From: Megaleporinus macrocephalus
Lineage: Eukaryota; Chordata; Actinopteri; Characiformes; Anostomidae
Assembly: GCA_021613375.1 (NCBI GenBank)
Contig: CM038714.1
Coordinates: forward strand, 44,970,220-45,034,219
Direction of reading: 5' to 3'
DNA length: 64,000 bases
Each line of letters starts with the position of its first letter. Positions within the stretch are counted from its first letter, which is position 1. The translations under genes and the position numbers were made by a program. Shown here piece by piece: positions 52,559-64,000 of the stretch. The notes beneath the pieces are model-generated. The model did not search any database. It was not told where the DNA came from and worked only from the letters and a program-made list of their open reading frames with translations.

Positions 52559-54499
52559 TGGCGAATAGGAGGTTAAACGTCAGCTTGATGTAAGAAGATA
52601 CTAATCAAATGTAAATATATATACAGGTTAAGGAATGCTGTATCTACAATGCTCTCTCAGCATTAACAAATGCTGCTAAAACAATCAGAAACAACAACGC
52701 TAATGAGTTCTCTGTGTTTCACCAACCACATGGTCAAATCTACACACAAACATCACACAAACATGAGTGTCGAATGCTGCATTATCTTCATTATATAATG
52801 CTGTCACAACTTCTGAGTACGATACTGTTAAAATAGTGTAAATCAGGACAATGCCTTTCTTAAACTGCAGCTCTGCAATGTTACTGTATGCAGTCCAGCA
52901 GGACGCAGTGCGCTTACTGCCCCAGAGTGATGGTGCGGCACTAGCCACCCTAGGCACCCCTTTAGAACCGCTTGCCCTTGCTGCCTGTTCAATCAAAATA
53001 TTTTATTATGTTTTTTTTACTTGGAATATACAAATAATCTTCCTTTTTTAAAATAAGTGCATATGCAAGGTAGTGCGCCTACGGTGGATTAATTTCCAAT
53101 ACATTATAAAACATTGGGTATGCACAAATATTTGAGGCTTTATCTGATATAAAAGTTATACATACATTAAATTAAAGTCTTATTTACCTGAAACGTTATC
53201 TGCATGCTGTGTTGCTTGCCTGAGATAAACAATAGGCTGTCTAAATTTATTTGCCCCATAACTCGACTTTCAAACCTTCAAACGGAGGATGCTCTGGCAG
53301 GCCTGGGCCTGGAGCTCACCGTGACCTTATGTTGGAGAGACCTAATGGATGTGAAAACCCAGAGAAGAATTCACAAACTCAGCGCCTTTAATTATTTAAT
53401 GCTAAATGTAAACAAGACTGTTTTTGTCCTCTCGGCTTATCAATACTTCGCCGTTACTCAATTAAGGTGCGCAGTAAAATCAATTTGGAGGCACTTAGTT
53501 CTGTAACTACAGAGGTTTCTTTGAGGCATTGATTTGTGTTGCACAGCTGCTACATCTTGCATCAAGCACTCCTCTTCACTTGCATTCTCTTGGGACTGAC
53601 CACAAGACTGCCCGCCGCCCAGTGTTTGCACAGTCTTGCCTTCTCTTTGACCGCAGTCATTACTGTATATGATGTGATTATGCTCAATAGTGAGATACTG
53701 TTCCTGTTCAATACTGTAACTCACCACTCTTCTATCCCAAGAGGCATATTCAACCTGGCAGTTCTTTTTGATTTGTTACATTTGAGGCCTCTCCTTTAAC
53801 TGTCTATAGCGTTCGCACTGTCTCGCTGGCAAAGCTGTCTGAAAACCGCAGAGGATTCTATTTCCAGAGGCACATTGATCGCTGTCACAATAAACATTCA
53901 GTTAAAGCACTCCTGCCCCTGAAGAGAAGCCCAGTTAAGGAAGCTCCTGATACATGGCAATTACAGACATACAGCGCCGCAGGGCGAGCAGAGAGAGAAA
54001 AGAGGCAAGACGTAAAAAAAAAAAATTGGACCACGACTAATCGATTTCACAACATGGCCTAGTTAGCATGGGCTGTTTGTTAACAAGCCTGTGAAAAAGC
54101 CCGTGTGGAAACGTAGGCATATGGCGACAAAACAAACCTCTTGACATTTTGCCATGCGTCATCGGCCACTTTGATATCTTTGCTCGTGGCTGTGAGCTGC
54201 CATGGGGATGCTAGCTGTGTTGGTTTAGATTCTGTGGTGTGTTTCCGGCAGTCTCAGCCACTTCACGCCAACCTGAGATTGTGAAACATTGTTCTTGCTT
54301 GAGTGTGCTTATTATAATGTAGGCCATAATTGGGCACTCATAGGAGCTGCAATAAGTCTGTGTGTGGCTGGTGCGTTGAATCACACAGTTGTTTTTGAGG
54401 TTTCAGTGCTTTTCAGCCTAATCCCTCTCTGTCACATCTGGGTGGCTTGGTCAGTTATTATCAGGTAAAACGGTCCAGAGTACAGCATCAAATATATTA
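52559..54499. other. Intron sequence, possible conserved non-coding block
   Basis: The stretch 53190-54000 is free of repeat words, balanced in composition and rich in TTAATTA/CAATTA-type motifs (for example 'tttaattatttaatgc'), as in homeodomain-bound enhancers. No exon supported. Confidence 0.3.
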
Positions 54500-55087
54500 G
54501 GTGCGTCCGAAATCACCTACTTGCCTACTACTCAGTAGTGAAATCAGTAGGCTAGCGCGGCTAGTATGTCCGAATCCTCAGTAGGCATTGAACGGTACCC
54601 GGATGACCTACTGAATCGGCAGCCATTTTTATGTAGGCGAACACAGCACACTGCGCTATCCCATGATTCACCTGGAGCCACGGATGAATTCAAAGCGGAT
54701 GTGTGTACGCAGCTACGGCTAGTGAACTACCACTTCAGAAGCTAGCGCTACTGCTGAGGTAAACAATGATTACATTCCGTTTAGTCTTCTCTGAGCTACA
54801 GCTCGACATCTGAGTACAAATTCAGACAAAAACGCAGATCAGTGTCTTAAAAAGATCTAAATCTGTCAGTAAACGGAGCTTTTAAATGAATAGCAGGACT
54901 TTTACAGTGGTGGTCTGACGTCTTGCGTCACAGGACGCTGGCAATATGGGGAACGTAGTACGTCCGAGCTAGTGTGGATACTAAACCTCGCCTACTGAAA
55001 TTACCTACTAGCCTGGCGCTCGAGCAGCCGCTCCATACAGGCTCTAATCTAGTACCTACTGACTAGTAGGCAATTTCGGACACACCC
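54500..55087. mobile_element. MITE family C, copy 2
   Basis: Left end GGTGCGTCCGAAATCACCTA and right end TTTCGGACACACCC are inverted; just inside both, CTACT/AGTAG palindromes recur. 588 bp, non-coding. Its right end touches the truncated L2 copy. Confidence 0.8.
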
Positions 55088-55999
55088 ATTGTCTGTGGGA
55101 ACTGACTTCTTGTTCAACCTTCAGCAGAACACAGCAGAGGTAGAACACCTGGAGGGTTGGTGCAGAAAGAACAACCTCTGCATCAACATAAAGAAGACGA
55201 AGGAGATGATTGTGGACTTCAGAAGGGGCAGACATGCCCACCTCCCCCTGCATGTCGGAGGGTCTGCGGTGGAAGTGGTCTCCAGCTACAGGTACTTGGG
55301 TGTTCACCTGAGCAACAACCTCACCTGGAGCAACAACACTTCCAGCCTGGTCAGGAAGGCACATCAGCGGCTCTACTTCCTCAGGCGGTTGAGGCGAGCT
55401 GGGCTCGGGAGCTCGGTCCTCACCTCCTTCTACAGATGTGTGGTGGAGAGCGTTCTATGCTCCAGCATCAACATGTGGCACGGAAGCTGCTCTGCTGCAG
55501 ACAGGAAAGCTCTGCAGAGGGTGGTGAAGGCTGCACAGAGGTCTGTCGGAGTCAGCCTCCCCACCACCACGGACATATACACCTCCAGATGCAGGAAGAG
55601 GGCCACCTGCATCATGAAGGACCCCACTCATCCAGCACACTCACTGTTTGTCCCGCTCCCCTCAGGCAGGAGGCTGCGGAGCGTTAAGTGTAGAACGAAC
55701 AGACTGAGGAACAGCTTCATTCCGGAAGCTGTAAGACTTTTAAACGCCACTTAGTGGAACCACTGCACTGACACTTTAACGACACCAGTCACTTTAATAC
55801 ACTCTGCTGCTACCTTCTCCATTCCTGTTTATTTTATTTTCATATATTTTATATATTTATGTTTATTTTATTTATTTAAGTACTGCTGTCTGGGTAAAAC
55901 TGGGTCCTTGGGTACCACAATTTCGTTCCACCCCATGTACCACATGTGATGCGAATGACAATAAAGTCTCCTTGAATCCTTGAATCCTTGAATCCTTGA
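55088..55999 (+). mobile_element. L2-like LINE, 5'-truncated, open RT C-terminal part
   Basis: An open frame at 55089-55754 encodes the end of a non-LTR reverse transcriptase, including LINE thumb/C-terminal words such as EGWCRKNNLCINIKKTKEM, YRYLGVHLSNNLTW and RTNRLRNSFIPEAVRLLNAT. An AT-rich 3' untranslated region and a (TCCTTGAA)n tail follow. The catalytic palm and the endonuclease are missing, so it cannot move alone. The lack of stops in 220 codons points to a fairly recent insertion. It is not a host gene. Confidence 0.85.
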
Positions 56000-57059
56000 G
56001 CAGTTTAGCCCCGCCTCTTTAGGTCATTACATCTTTCAATATTAAAGCCACAGTAGCAAAAATAGCCTGTTTAATGCTAAAGAGCATAAACAGAAAAGTG
56101 TCATGTGAAAATGCATTCTTACTTAGAAAATAGTACAAATCATATGTTTTATTTCACAATAAATAGCCACAAGGATCTGTCTTAATGAAAGGCAAGATTT
56201 AAAAAAAAAAGGTTACCACAAATACACCTTTTCATAGCAGGTATGTTCATGTAGTTGCTCAAAGAGGATATCACATATGTGCAGTATGCATATGACACTT
56301 AAAGCTTGTGACGCAAAGAGCATAAGGACAGTCACAGCTGTACTCTGGTCTGCCCTGTGGTACAAATGTGTCAGGTGGAAAAAAAGCTAAAGCAAATATC
56401 TGCTTGCTTTTGAATGTTCATGAAAAAAACATTAGTCACAGCAGCATTAGTGCCTATTCCACATGGACAAATATAATAGCACGCTATTAGTCTGACTAGA
56501 AGTGGCCATGGCACGGTCAGCCTCAGGTTCTGTCCCTTGCTGTTTAGAGTAAATCAGTGAGTCATATGACATGTGCCTCGAGCTGCAGTCTCCCTGGCGT
56601 CACTGTGAAGTAAACAAGCGCTGTCAGTTAGGAGGTCGTAGATGTGAAAATCAGCTGCTCGGTGAAAAATCAGAGAAGCTGCAATATTACAGGCCTATAA
56701 TGGACCCTCGTTTGTATTGCCCAGATGTGTAATTAATGGGAAATGTCAAGTAAAATGGCAACAAATGATTCTTAGTGAAATAAAGGATTCGCTGTTGACA
56801 ATTAGGCATTGGGCTATAAAAGAAATAAATAAAACTGGGCTATATTGCATTGTATAATTGGTACACTGGATCTCATGTAGATGTGCTAGCCAGGTGGAGG
56901 CTAAAAGTAGGTTGCTTTTAAGAAGCATGTGATTTATGGGGGTTCAGATTTAAAGGGACTTCCTGTCCTAAAACTAGCATTTAATATATATCAGTCTGTT
57001 ATACAGTATTCTGTTGTAGCAATGATAAATAAAGAAGCCCTGTTTAATGGATACTAACC
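56000..57059. other. Intron sequence without recognised elements
   Basis: No exon supported. 56510-56720 is GC-balanced and unlike the flanks. Confidence 0.35.
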
Positions 57060-57195
57060 AAAATGCCCTTAGGTGTGGATTGACGGCCTGTCCAGTGTGT
57101 TTCCTGCCTTCACTGGCATAGGCTCCAGGATAACCCCCACTCCCACCCACGATGGCCCAGAAGGATAAGCGTCTTGGAGAATAAATGAATGAATG
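57060..57195 (+). mobile_element. 3' portion of a V-SINE-like element
   Basis: 'tgccttcactggcataggctccaggataac' and 'gataagcgtcttggagaata' followed by (ATGA)n correspond to the tail region of tRNA-derived fish SINEs. The tRNA head is absent. Confidence 0.5.
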
Positions 57196-58269
57196 AATGT
57201 TTCAAAGGAGAAATCTTCCATTAGCTCATAATGGCTCTTTGCTAGCTCGCAGCATTTTATCCCTCATCAGTTCATGATTTTACCTCCCTTTTGTGTTTTG
57301 TTAGTCATCAATGCTCTCTCACTATGGTATCCACCATGCCTTGTGCAACAACTGGGAATTCTCCCCACCGCAATAAAGAAATGCACTGATGTAGAGGCTA
57401 ATCAATACAGACATGATTTCATTTTAGCCTGGATGCTGCTTTAATGTAATTGCTTCAATCTTGGAAAATTGCTTCAAAGCTTCAAAATACACCCAAATGG
57501 TATAATTAAACCCTTCTTGGCTTTCTTCTGTATTTACTTGTTTTGTTCCCCCTGGAATGCACTCTCATTGTATATCTGTATATTGACCAATGATATGGAG
57601 GACTGATAGTAATTCAAATGTCCTGGTCAATAAGATACCCTCCTTCTTTTTGTGTGTCATTGACCTTGTTCAACAGTTCGAACTGCTTTCAAACAGAGTC
57701 TCCTGGTATTCCACAGGCTGTTACAGTAGAGACTCATCTGCTTAAACTGCTAACTCTGCGATTTCTTGTTTTCCAAAGAGTAACATTGCTGCTTCCAAAC
57801 CCTCCATCACTAAATTTCGCCCACTGTAGTCGGTCAAGCTCAGACATGATCTTGTAACAAGAAAATCTGGGGGCAGCCAATTTGGAAGGATGCATCAGTT
57901 TATTAGGATTTAAACAAAACAAACTACCCCTTGTAAAGCCAAAGTGTATGTGTTAACCCATTGAAGTAACTTAAGTAACCCACCCTAGTAAACTAAAGCA
58001 TGAATGTGTTGCATTTGTGAAGAACACATTACATGCAAGAAAAATAAAGATTACCTCTTGCGAGAGAAAAACAGCTAATGATAGCGTTTTGCAGCTTAGC
58101 TTATTTTGCTTGTGTTATTGATTAAACCAAACATTAAAGGAGCATGGATTAGAGGAATTTGGGGTTGGGTTTTAGAAGAGGGGTAATAAATGCACCCAAG
58201 AGGCATGCAAGCCTACAATACATTGCATGAAACCAGAGCCTTTTGCAGAAATATCCTCTAGCAAGTACT
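57196..58269. other. Intron sequence without recognised elements
   Basis: No exon or clear repeat seen. Confidence 0.35.
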
Positions 58270-59010
58270 TATGCCCGCTGTGGATCCGACCTGCACAATG
58301 TTCTAGAGGAATCCTGGACTATTATTTATAACAGAACTAATATATTCTTCAGATGTCTGGTGTGAAAGACTCTTGAGGTCATTCATTAGCATCTCCGCTG
58401 GGTGAAGGTCTGAGCTCTGACTAGGCTACTTCAAAAGTGCTTTTCTACAGAGCTCTGGCCTACAACATCCAGTTTGATGTGACCCTGTAGAACTCCTTGT
58501 TAAACTTGGGAATTCAATGATGGCAGTCAGTCCAGGCCCACTCCACCATACTTCAGTAGTGGTGCAATTAAGCCTTGGCTTTATTACACCATAAAACATT
58601 TTCCCAGTAGCATTCTGGAGTGCCAGGCAAACTTCCGGCATGCAGCATTGTTTATGTGGAGAGCAGCGGCTTCCTCAATGGTGTGCTACCATGGACACTA
58701 TGGACACCCTGTCTGATTAATGTTTTTTGTATGGTAGATTTATGAACAGTGGTTAACCCGTTTCAACAATTCCCTTAAGCTTTTAGCTGTTTTGTATGGT
58801 CTTTTTTTTTTGCTTCACTAAGCATTCTGAGTAGTGCCTGTGGAGTGATCTCGGCTAAGCACATGTTTCACAGGAGAGTAGATACAGTACTAAATCATCT
58901 CCATTTGTCTACCTGAAGGCTGATGAATACCTAAACTCTTAACAGCTTTATGAAAATCAGCAATTATTGATCTTAGGTCTTCTGAGATCGCTTTTTTCTT
59001 TAGAGATTTT
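58270..59010 (-). repeat. Widespread fish DNA repeat, class not determined
   Basis: 'cacaggagagtagatacagtac' and 'gatcttaggtcttctgagatc' are words of a common teleost interspersed repeat that I know but cannot classify with certainty. No usable reading frame. Confidence 0.45.
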
Positions 59011-59289
59011 TGACTGTTTGTGCAATGCAACATGGGAGCATTTCTCACCTCCGGTTTTAGGGGGTGCATACACATCTTAGTGGTGGATTTTACTACAACA
59101 CAGCACCAGCAAACAGCATTAGACATATATTCTCAAAAAATGATGGTAAAACACACATTTTAACAAATATGACTGGCTGTTGTGGCTCTGGGCTTGATCC
59201 CTTCGCACAACTGATCATGACTCACTTCTTGGGGGTTGGGGGGATGGTTTGGCAACGGTATGGTATCAGTGGAAATTTGGCACTGAAAC

Positions 59290-59690
59290 TCTTTCTGCCA
59301 GTGCTGAGGTTCTGCCATGTGCTAGTATGGCTGGACAACGCGGCTACGGTTTTCCACACCAATCAAGAAGGAAAGAAGGGGTTGGTGGGCTCCCTACTGC
59401 CTGCTGACATCAGTGCTTCCCAGCTTTGCCTCATTGTGAGCTGCTCGTCTGCCAGGCTTGAACAGTCAAAGCAAGGTGGTGGTCCAGAGGATTTGAAACA
59501 AATATGGCATGGCTTCAGTGGATTTGTCAGCCAGAGCAGACCTGACCCACTGCCATCTGTGGTTTTCCCTGCTGAATCCACTGGGCCTTGACATGTTAGC
59601 CCCCAACTGGTTGGATTGGCTGTTTTAAGGCTGGGTTTTCTCATCCTGGAAACACTACACACAGCCTGGCACATTTGATCACCACCATTC
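59290..59690 (+). mobile_element. Decayed retroelement with RNase H-like region
   Basis: The plus strand reads VLVWLDNAATVFHTNQEG, resembling the LVRTDN-(T/A)AVV-x-INxQGG motif of RNase H domains in DIRS-like and Ty3-like retroelements. Further along are EDLKQIWHGF and, in a shifted frame, LWFSLLNPLGLDMLAPNW, the usual sequel in such polyproteins. At least one frameshift and several stops are present. No LTRs or inverted termini were found, so the class is open. Confidence 0.6.
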
Positions 59691-60440
59691 TTGTCAGTCC
59701 ATTGTTAGCAGGTTCCTCAAGGATGTCTTTCATCTGAACATGGACCGTCACATAACATGACTCTGTTGGTATAAAAGCAAAAGTAGCACTGCTTCTTATG
59801 GTCAGTAGGAACGGAACAGATACTTTGGTGATGGACGCGCTCTATCACTGATTATTTTTTTTGTTTGTAAATAATGTAGAAGCAAGTTCTGATTGTTAGC
59901 ATTACTACTACTACTACTGAGTGCTGATTGATTGGCAATTACTGATACTGAGTGCTGATTGTTTGGATTTACAGCTACCGAGCGCTGATTGGCTGTTGAG
60001 TGTAGCCGCTCATGGGCTGAGGCACCATTGGAAAGTTTAAAGTGTTCAAAAAATATATTATGCGTTCTAGAAATTAATGAATTATTCTAAACAAAAATGT
60101 CTATTAGCATATTTTAGTTTATTGGACCTTGATTGGTTCAAGCTCATTCGTGACTAGATGCCTACGATTATTAATTTTTTTAATATATATTTTTATACAG
60201 AAAGGGCCTTTTTTAGTGGTCAATATTAGATATGAACGCTACAGCGTGGACACAGATATCTGCTTATATAATCGTAGTACCATCCATGAACAGGTACCTA
60301 TTATTATTATAATTTATTATTAATTAATTAATTAAGTAATTTATTTATTAGCATTTTTTATTAGTATTAGCGCATTTCTTGCTGGGCAAAAGAAGGAAGA
60401 CAACATGCATGTGGTTTGGAGCTGCTGATGTGATGTGGGT
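59691..60440. other. Intron sequence, AT-rich
   Basis: Possibly further retroelement remnant up to about 59830. Beyond that a 'tgagtgctgattg' word recurs three times (59917-59996). No exon. Confidence 0.35.
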
Positions 60441-60643
60441 TAGTCAGGGCCGCAGGGCGCGGTGAGCGTGCACGAGCGAGCGAGCGAGCGGGATTTGCTG
60501 ATGTCTCGCGCACACTCGCGCTCCCTGTCCAGCTGTGCGGAGCTCCAGCGCTATTCGTGCTGTAGTTGTGACTTAGTTCCTGAGCTCGGTCCCTGGAGAA
60601 GATTCAAGAGAGGTTTTTCAAAACAAAGCGCTGCTGTCTGCCT

Positions 60644-60674
<31 letters not shown>

Positions 60675-60840
60675 AAGAGAGAGAGAAAGAAGGAGGGAGT
60701 GAGGGGCGTACCCGAGCCCACCGCGCCTGAGGACCAGCTGAAGGGAAGGCAGCGGTGGAAGAGTGAGGTTTCCCGTTAAGTGCTTCCCGGAAAGAAACTT
60801 ATTAAACCTCACGGCGCCGGGAGAAGCTGGAAATGACACG
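60440..60840 (+). promoter_or_regulatory. CpG-rich patch, possible alternative first exon of phactr3
   Basis: A GC- and CpG-rich island sits in AT-rich intron. It contains (CGAG)n near 60474, a GA run at 60644-60671, and at its end ATGACAC followed by GTGAGTGCG, a consensus donor (60840). PHACTR genes are known to use alternative first exons. This would give a mostly untranslated exon on the gene's strand. Confidence 0.4.
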
Positions 60841-62130
60841 TGAGTGCGCCGGGTAGCCGGTCGTGTGGATCTCTGTTGTGTTTATAGGAGTTTAGAAAGT
60901 GTTTCACTGTTTGAGGGTCACTTGTGCTGGGCTGCAGTTTGATTCCATTAAAAGTAACGAGCGCGGAATGAGTTTTCTCGGACTCGACGCTTCTACTGGC
61001 TTGTACGGATTTTCTCTTGTTTGTATGGAAGCACATGCCCGCCAGGTAGAGGAGGAGGAAGTAGTCACCTGTTCTTTCTCTCCTTCTTCTGTTTCTGGCT
61101 GTAATGTATTAAAACGTTGCCTTAGTGTTTTAAAATTATGACTTAATTTCTTCAAACACTCACTTGGTATCCTAAAGTAGTGACTTAATAACTCAAACTC
61201 AATTTCTTCTTAAAATCTTATTTTAGAGACAATGTCAAATTTGAGGAAGGCCAGTTTTTTAAATAAATGTTATTTATTAAAAAAAACATATACTACATAA
61301 AAAATTAAAGCCATTATTTGTTATACTGCATCAAAATGTACATTATTTCAGTGTACTAGTCAACGAACAAAAAAAACATTTTGAGTTACTATGTCAAATA
61401 TTTAGGAAAATAAGTAAGCTGTTAAATAATACAAAGTCATTATTTTTAGTAAGTATGTAATGACTTTAAGATACTTAGTATATGTGTCCTGTAGTACTTA
61501 TATTTTCAGTTGAACTAGGTGGAAGCCTGGTGGGTTCCCATACTTTTGCAAAACCTTTTGCCCATGCGTGATCATTCACTACCAGGAAACTGAAGTGTTG
61601 CTGGTGCAGAAAGTTGTTGAATGATGCTTCGATCCAGTGCTTTGCATTAATAGTGCACTGCATTATTGAAAAGGTCAGACACAAAAGCAAGGAGCAAGCA
61701 TGTGTGAGAGGCTGCTTTTTTTTTTTTTTAGGCTAAAATGTTTATACTGCTGTGAGCACATGCTGTGCATCATGTCGGGCACAGATTTGCCACGCATATG
61801 TGTCTCTGCACGACCCAAGCGCTTCGTATTACATTCAGTCGTGGCACACTAAGGCAGTGTACTAAAAACCCACTGATTTCATGTCTTCTCCAGCTGTTCC
61901 CCAACACACTGTGATCAATTTTTCACAGTAACATCCCCAGACCATGCTCGAATTAAAAATAGAGGGATGCCTGACTTGCATTATGCATTGCTGCCTTCTG
62001 ATTGGCTGCGGTGGGCTTCCTTGTCACTCTGCGTGGCAACAGCATCCCTGTCCGCCCAGCAACCCCCCGTTTTTTTTTGTTCCTCTCATGCTTTCGTGCT
62101 TCTTTGCCTCCGAGGGGCTTTTCTGCAGCA
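60841..62130. other. Intron sequence without recognised elements
   Basis: AT-rich between 61150 and 61740; nothing recognised. The GC content rises again after 61970. Confidence 0.35.
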
Positions 62131-62139
62131 TCCGGAGCA

Positions 62140-62153
62140 GTAACCATGGCAAC
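62140..62153. promoter_or_regulatory. Perfect palindromic RFX X-box
   Basis: GTAACCATGGCAAC fits GTNRCC-N-RGYAAC exactly and is near-palindromic. It lies in a GC-rich, CpG-containing stretch (61970-62360) within phactr3 intron 1, so it may be a regulatory element active in ciliated or neural cells. Confidence 0.5.
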
Positions 62154-62159
62154 GGCAGT

Positions 62160-63382
62160 CTGACCCAGGGTGTGCGCGCTAGCTGCAGCAACTAAAAGGC
62201 TTGACCTGGATTCTGCACTGCTGGTTTAGTCGGGCGGAGCAGACTTGAGCCGCTTGACCTGCTTCTCGCTGTTTAGGGCCAAGGGGGCGCAGACCTCCCA
62301 CCTCTCCACCCAGCGGAGAGAAACAAACCCAGCAAGCCCGGCCTTCGGAGAGCACAGCTGTAGCGTAGTGTGTAGTGTCATAGTATGTTTTAAATAGCAT
62401 GCAGCTTAATGTGACTGCGTTCATATTCAAGGCTAGTGCTTGGGATTTGCATTCATTACGTCGGTGAGGTAATTAACAGCGGCGATGCTGTTGATCCTCG
62501 CTCCGCGAAGCATGTTATTCTTATAATGGGTAAAGTGTAGACAAACCTGAGTGAGCCTGGATGATTTAACAGGATTAGCGACTGGCTAAGCCATTGTTGA
62601 AAAGATGAGGGGTCATTGAAAGTAGAAAGAACAGCTTGCTAGAAAAGCGAATGCTGCTTCTGCTGCTGTTTGTGCTGCTCGTCCTCCGCTGGGTAAATAA
62701 GAGTCATACTGTAGCTAGGGCTGAGTTATATGGGCTAAATATCATACTGCAGTTATGTTGCTACATATTGCAATAGCGATATGCCCGCCCTGCGATATAT
62801 TAATGGTTCACCAGTGCTTTACAGTGCCTATTGCGGGTATCATTACTACTTAAAGAACAATATGTTTCTTTCTAAAGAGAACATATTTATTAATGGGTGC
62901 TCGAATGGTAACACTCATAACTTCCTTTTCAGGAAATTAGGATGTTGTTCAATTGTGAGCTCTAATCAGTGTGGCTTCTTGGCTTTTAAACTTTATATAT
63001 TATACCTCTGTTTTACAAGTTAACACAGTTCTATAGGGTCTTAATGAGCGGTCCCTGTCACCCCATCTACCCAGATCTCTTCAGAACCACCAGTGGCTGG
63101 TTTGGATGGAGTGCTGTTCCTTTGTGCATGAGAGTTAGTTTATTAGCATTAATTGAGAGTTATTTTTTAGATGAAGGCCAAATTAGGATGAAAAAACAAA
63201 CAACAAATGATGGATGTGGTCAGTAAATCTATAGATCTCCAATATAGTAACTTTATAAGAAATGTTCAAACAATGTGGAACAAAAATTAGTTCATGGTTT
63301 GTTAGTATGTTGTCCAGTTATAACTGTAATCTCACTACACGGCTATAGATTAAGATTATTATAGACTGAGCGATTCACTGAC
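62160..63382. other. Intron sequence without recognised elements
   Basis: GC-rich to about 62360, then AT-rich. 'gggctgagttatatgggctaaatatcatac' near 62722 hints at an old DNA-element remnant. No exon. Confidence 0.35.
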
Positions 63383-63708
63383 GGGCGGCACGGTGGTGTA
63401 GTGGTTAGCGCTGTCGTCTCACAGCAAGATGATCCAGGTTTGATCCTCGGTCCGGGCTGTTCTGTGTGGAGTTTGCATGTTCTCTCTGTGATTGAGTGGG
63501 TTTCCTCTGGGTACTCCGGTTTCTTCCCACAGTTCAAACACATGCAGTCAGTTTGATCAGTCACTCTAAATTGCCCGTAGGTGTGAGTGAGTGTTGGCCA
63601 TACGATCGACCGGCGAACTGTCCATGGTGTACCCCGCCTTCGCCTGATGATGCTGGGATTGGCTCCAGTCCCCCCGTGACCCGGACAAGCGGGATAAAGC
63701 GATGGATA
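63383..63708 (+). mobile_element. Full-length tRNA-derived SINE with target duplication
   Basis: Starts GGGCGGCACGGTGGTGTAGT (A-box TGGTGTAGTGG; B-box-like GGTTTGATCC) and has 'gtttgcatgttctctctgtg' and 'gattggctccagtccccccg' in the body. The direct duplication ATTCACTGAC flanks it at 63373-63382 and 63709-63718, showing retrotransposition by a LINE machinery. Same family as 27128-27444. Confidence 0.9.
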
Positions 63709-63718
63709 ATTCACTGAC

Positions 63719-64000
63719 CACCACTTGTAATAAATGGAAAACAGACATGAAATAATTACTTTATTTATTTGTAAATTACCTAATACTATTTTCCACATCT
63801 AAAACTGTGGTAGTGTCTGTGATCAGGTCAGAGTGAGTCCCTCAGCCTTTGCAAAATGATCTGTCACTATTATTTATATATGATGTGATATCTGTGCTTT
63901 ATCTCTCTTTTTTTAACATGTTTCCGTCTATCGTTCAGGTGTGAGCAGGTGTTGTTTTTTTCGAGCCAGTACGTGTGACATTAATGCAAAGCCAGAGACA
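63719..64000. other. Intron sequence to the window end
   Basis: No exon recognised in the last 280 bases. Confidence 0.4.

Noticed and set aside
55157..55687. Second long open frame within the LINE
   Set aside because: It is an off-frame shadow; the frame at 55089-55754 carries the reverse transcriptase words.
59064..59591. 175-residue open frame as a host gene
   Set aside because: Only its RNase H-like portion is recognisable and the polyprotein continues in other frames, so it is a retroelement fossil.
60462..60839. Open frames across the GA run near 60.65 kb as coding exons
   Set aside because: They are low-complexity (Arg-Glu or Ser-Leu repeats); the patch is better read as a promoter or untranslated exon.

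Overview
This is vertebrate nuclear DNA, almost certainly from a teleost fish. Genes are split into short exons by introns with GT/AG ends, the coding density is very low, and the gaps are filled with fish-type repeats: tRNA-derived SINEs, L2-like LINE ends, Tc1-like and hAT-like DNA elements, MITEs and minisatellites. Several repeat families look like those common in otophysan fishes (characins, catfishes), but that is only an inference. There are no CRISPR arrays, operons, rRNA or tRNA genes. No unknown molecular system was recognised. The notable material is gene damage, repeat structure and regulatory sequence.

Left part (0-24 kb): three genes lie head to tail on the minus strand. ift52 (coding 10613 to 5093, 13 coding exons) encodes an intraflagellar transport IFT-B core protein. 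srsf6 (coding 16759 to 12867, 6 exons) encodes an SR splicing factor. acot8 (coding 23296 to 18198, 6 exons) encodes a peroxisomal acyl-CoA thioesterase. I rebuilt srsf6 and acot8 exon by exon; both are uninterrupted, giving 375 and 323 residues. ift52 is complete except for two extra single bases in its first two coding exons. Downstream of ift52 (1-4.4 kb) are the end of a Ulp1-like protease fragment, one copy of a 0.3-kb repeat that recurs upstream of ift52, a promoter-like CpG patch, a hAT-like end and an L2 3' end.

Right part (24-64 kb): a CCAAT/GC-box promoter and one exon on the plus strand start a PHACTR-family gene, best matched by PHACTR3. No second PHACTR exon was found, so the remaining 39 kb is read as its first intron. 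It holds at least four MITE families, three minisatellites, SINEs, an L2 copy, a decayed retroelement with RNase H-like sequence, a GC-rich stretch near 60.5-60.85 kb that may be an alternative first exon, and a perfect RFX-type X-box near 62.1 kb.

The human orthologues of all four genes lie on chromosome 20q13. The SRSF6-IFT52 order and relative orientation are kept, while L3MBTL1 and SGK2, which sit between them in human, are absent here. The genes do not form a pathway; their association is inherited synteny.
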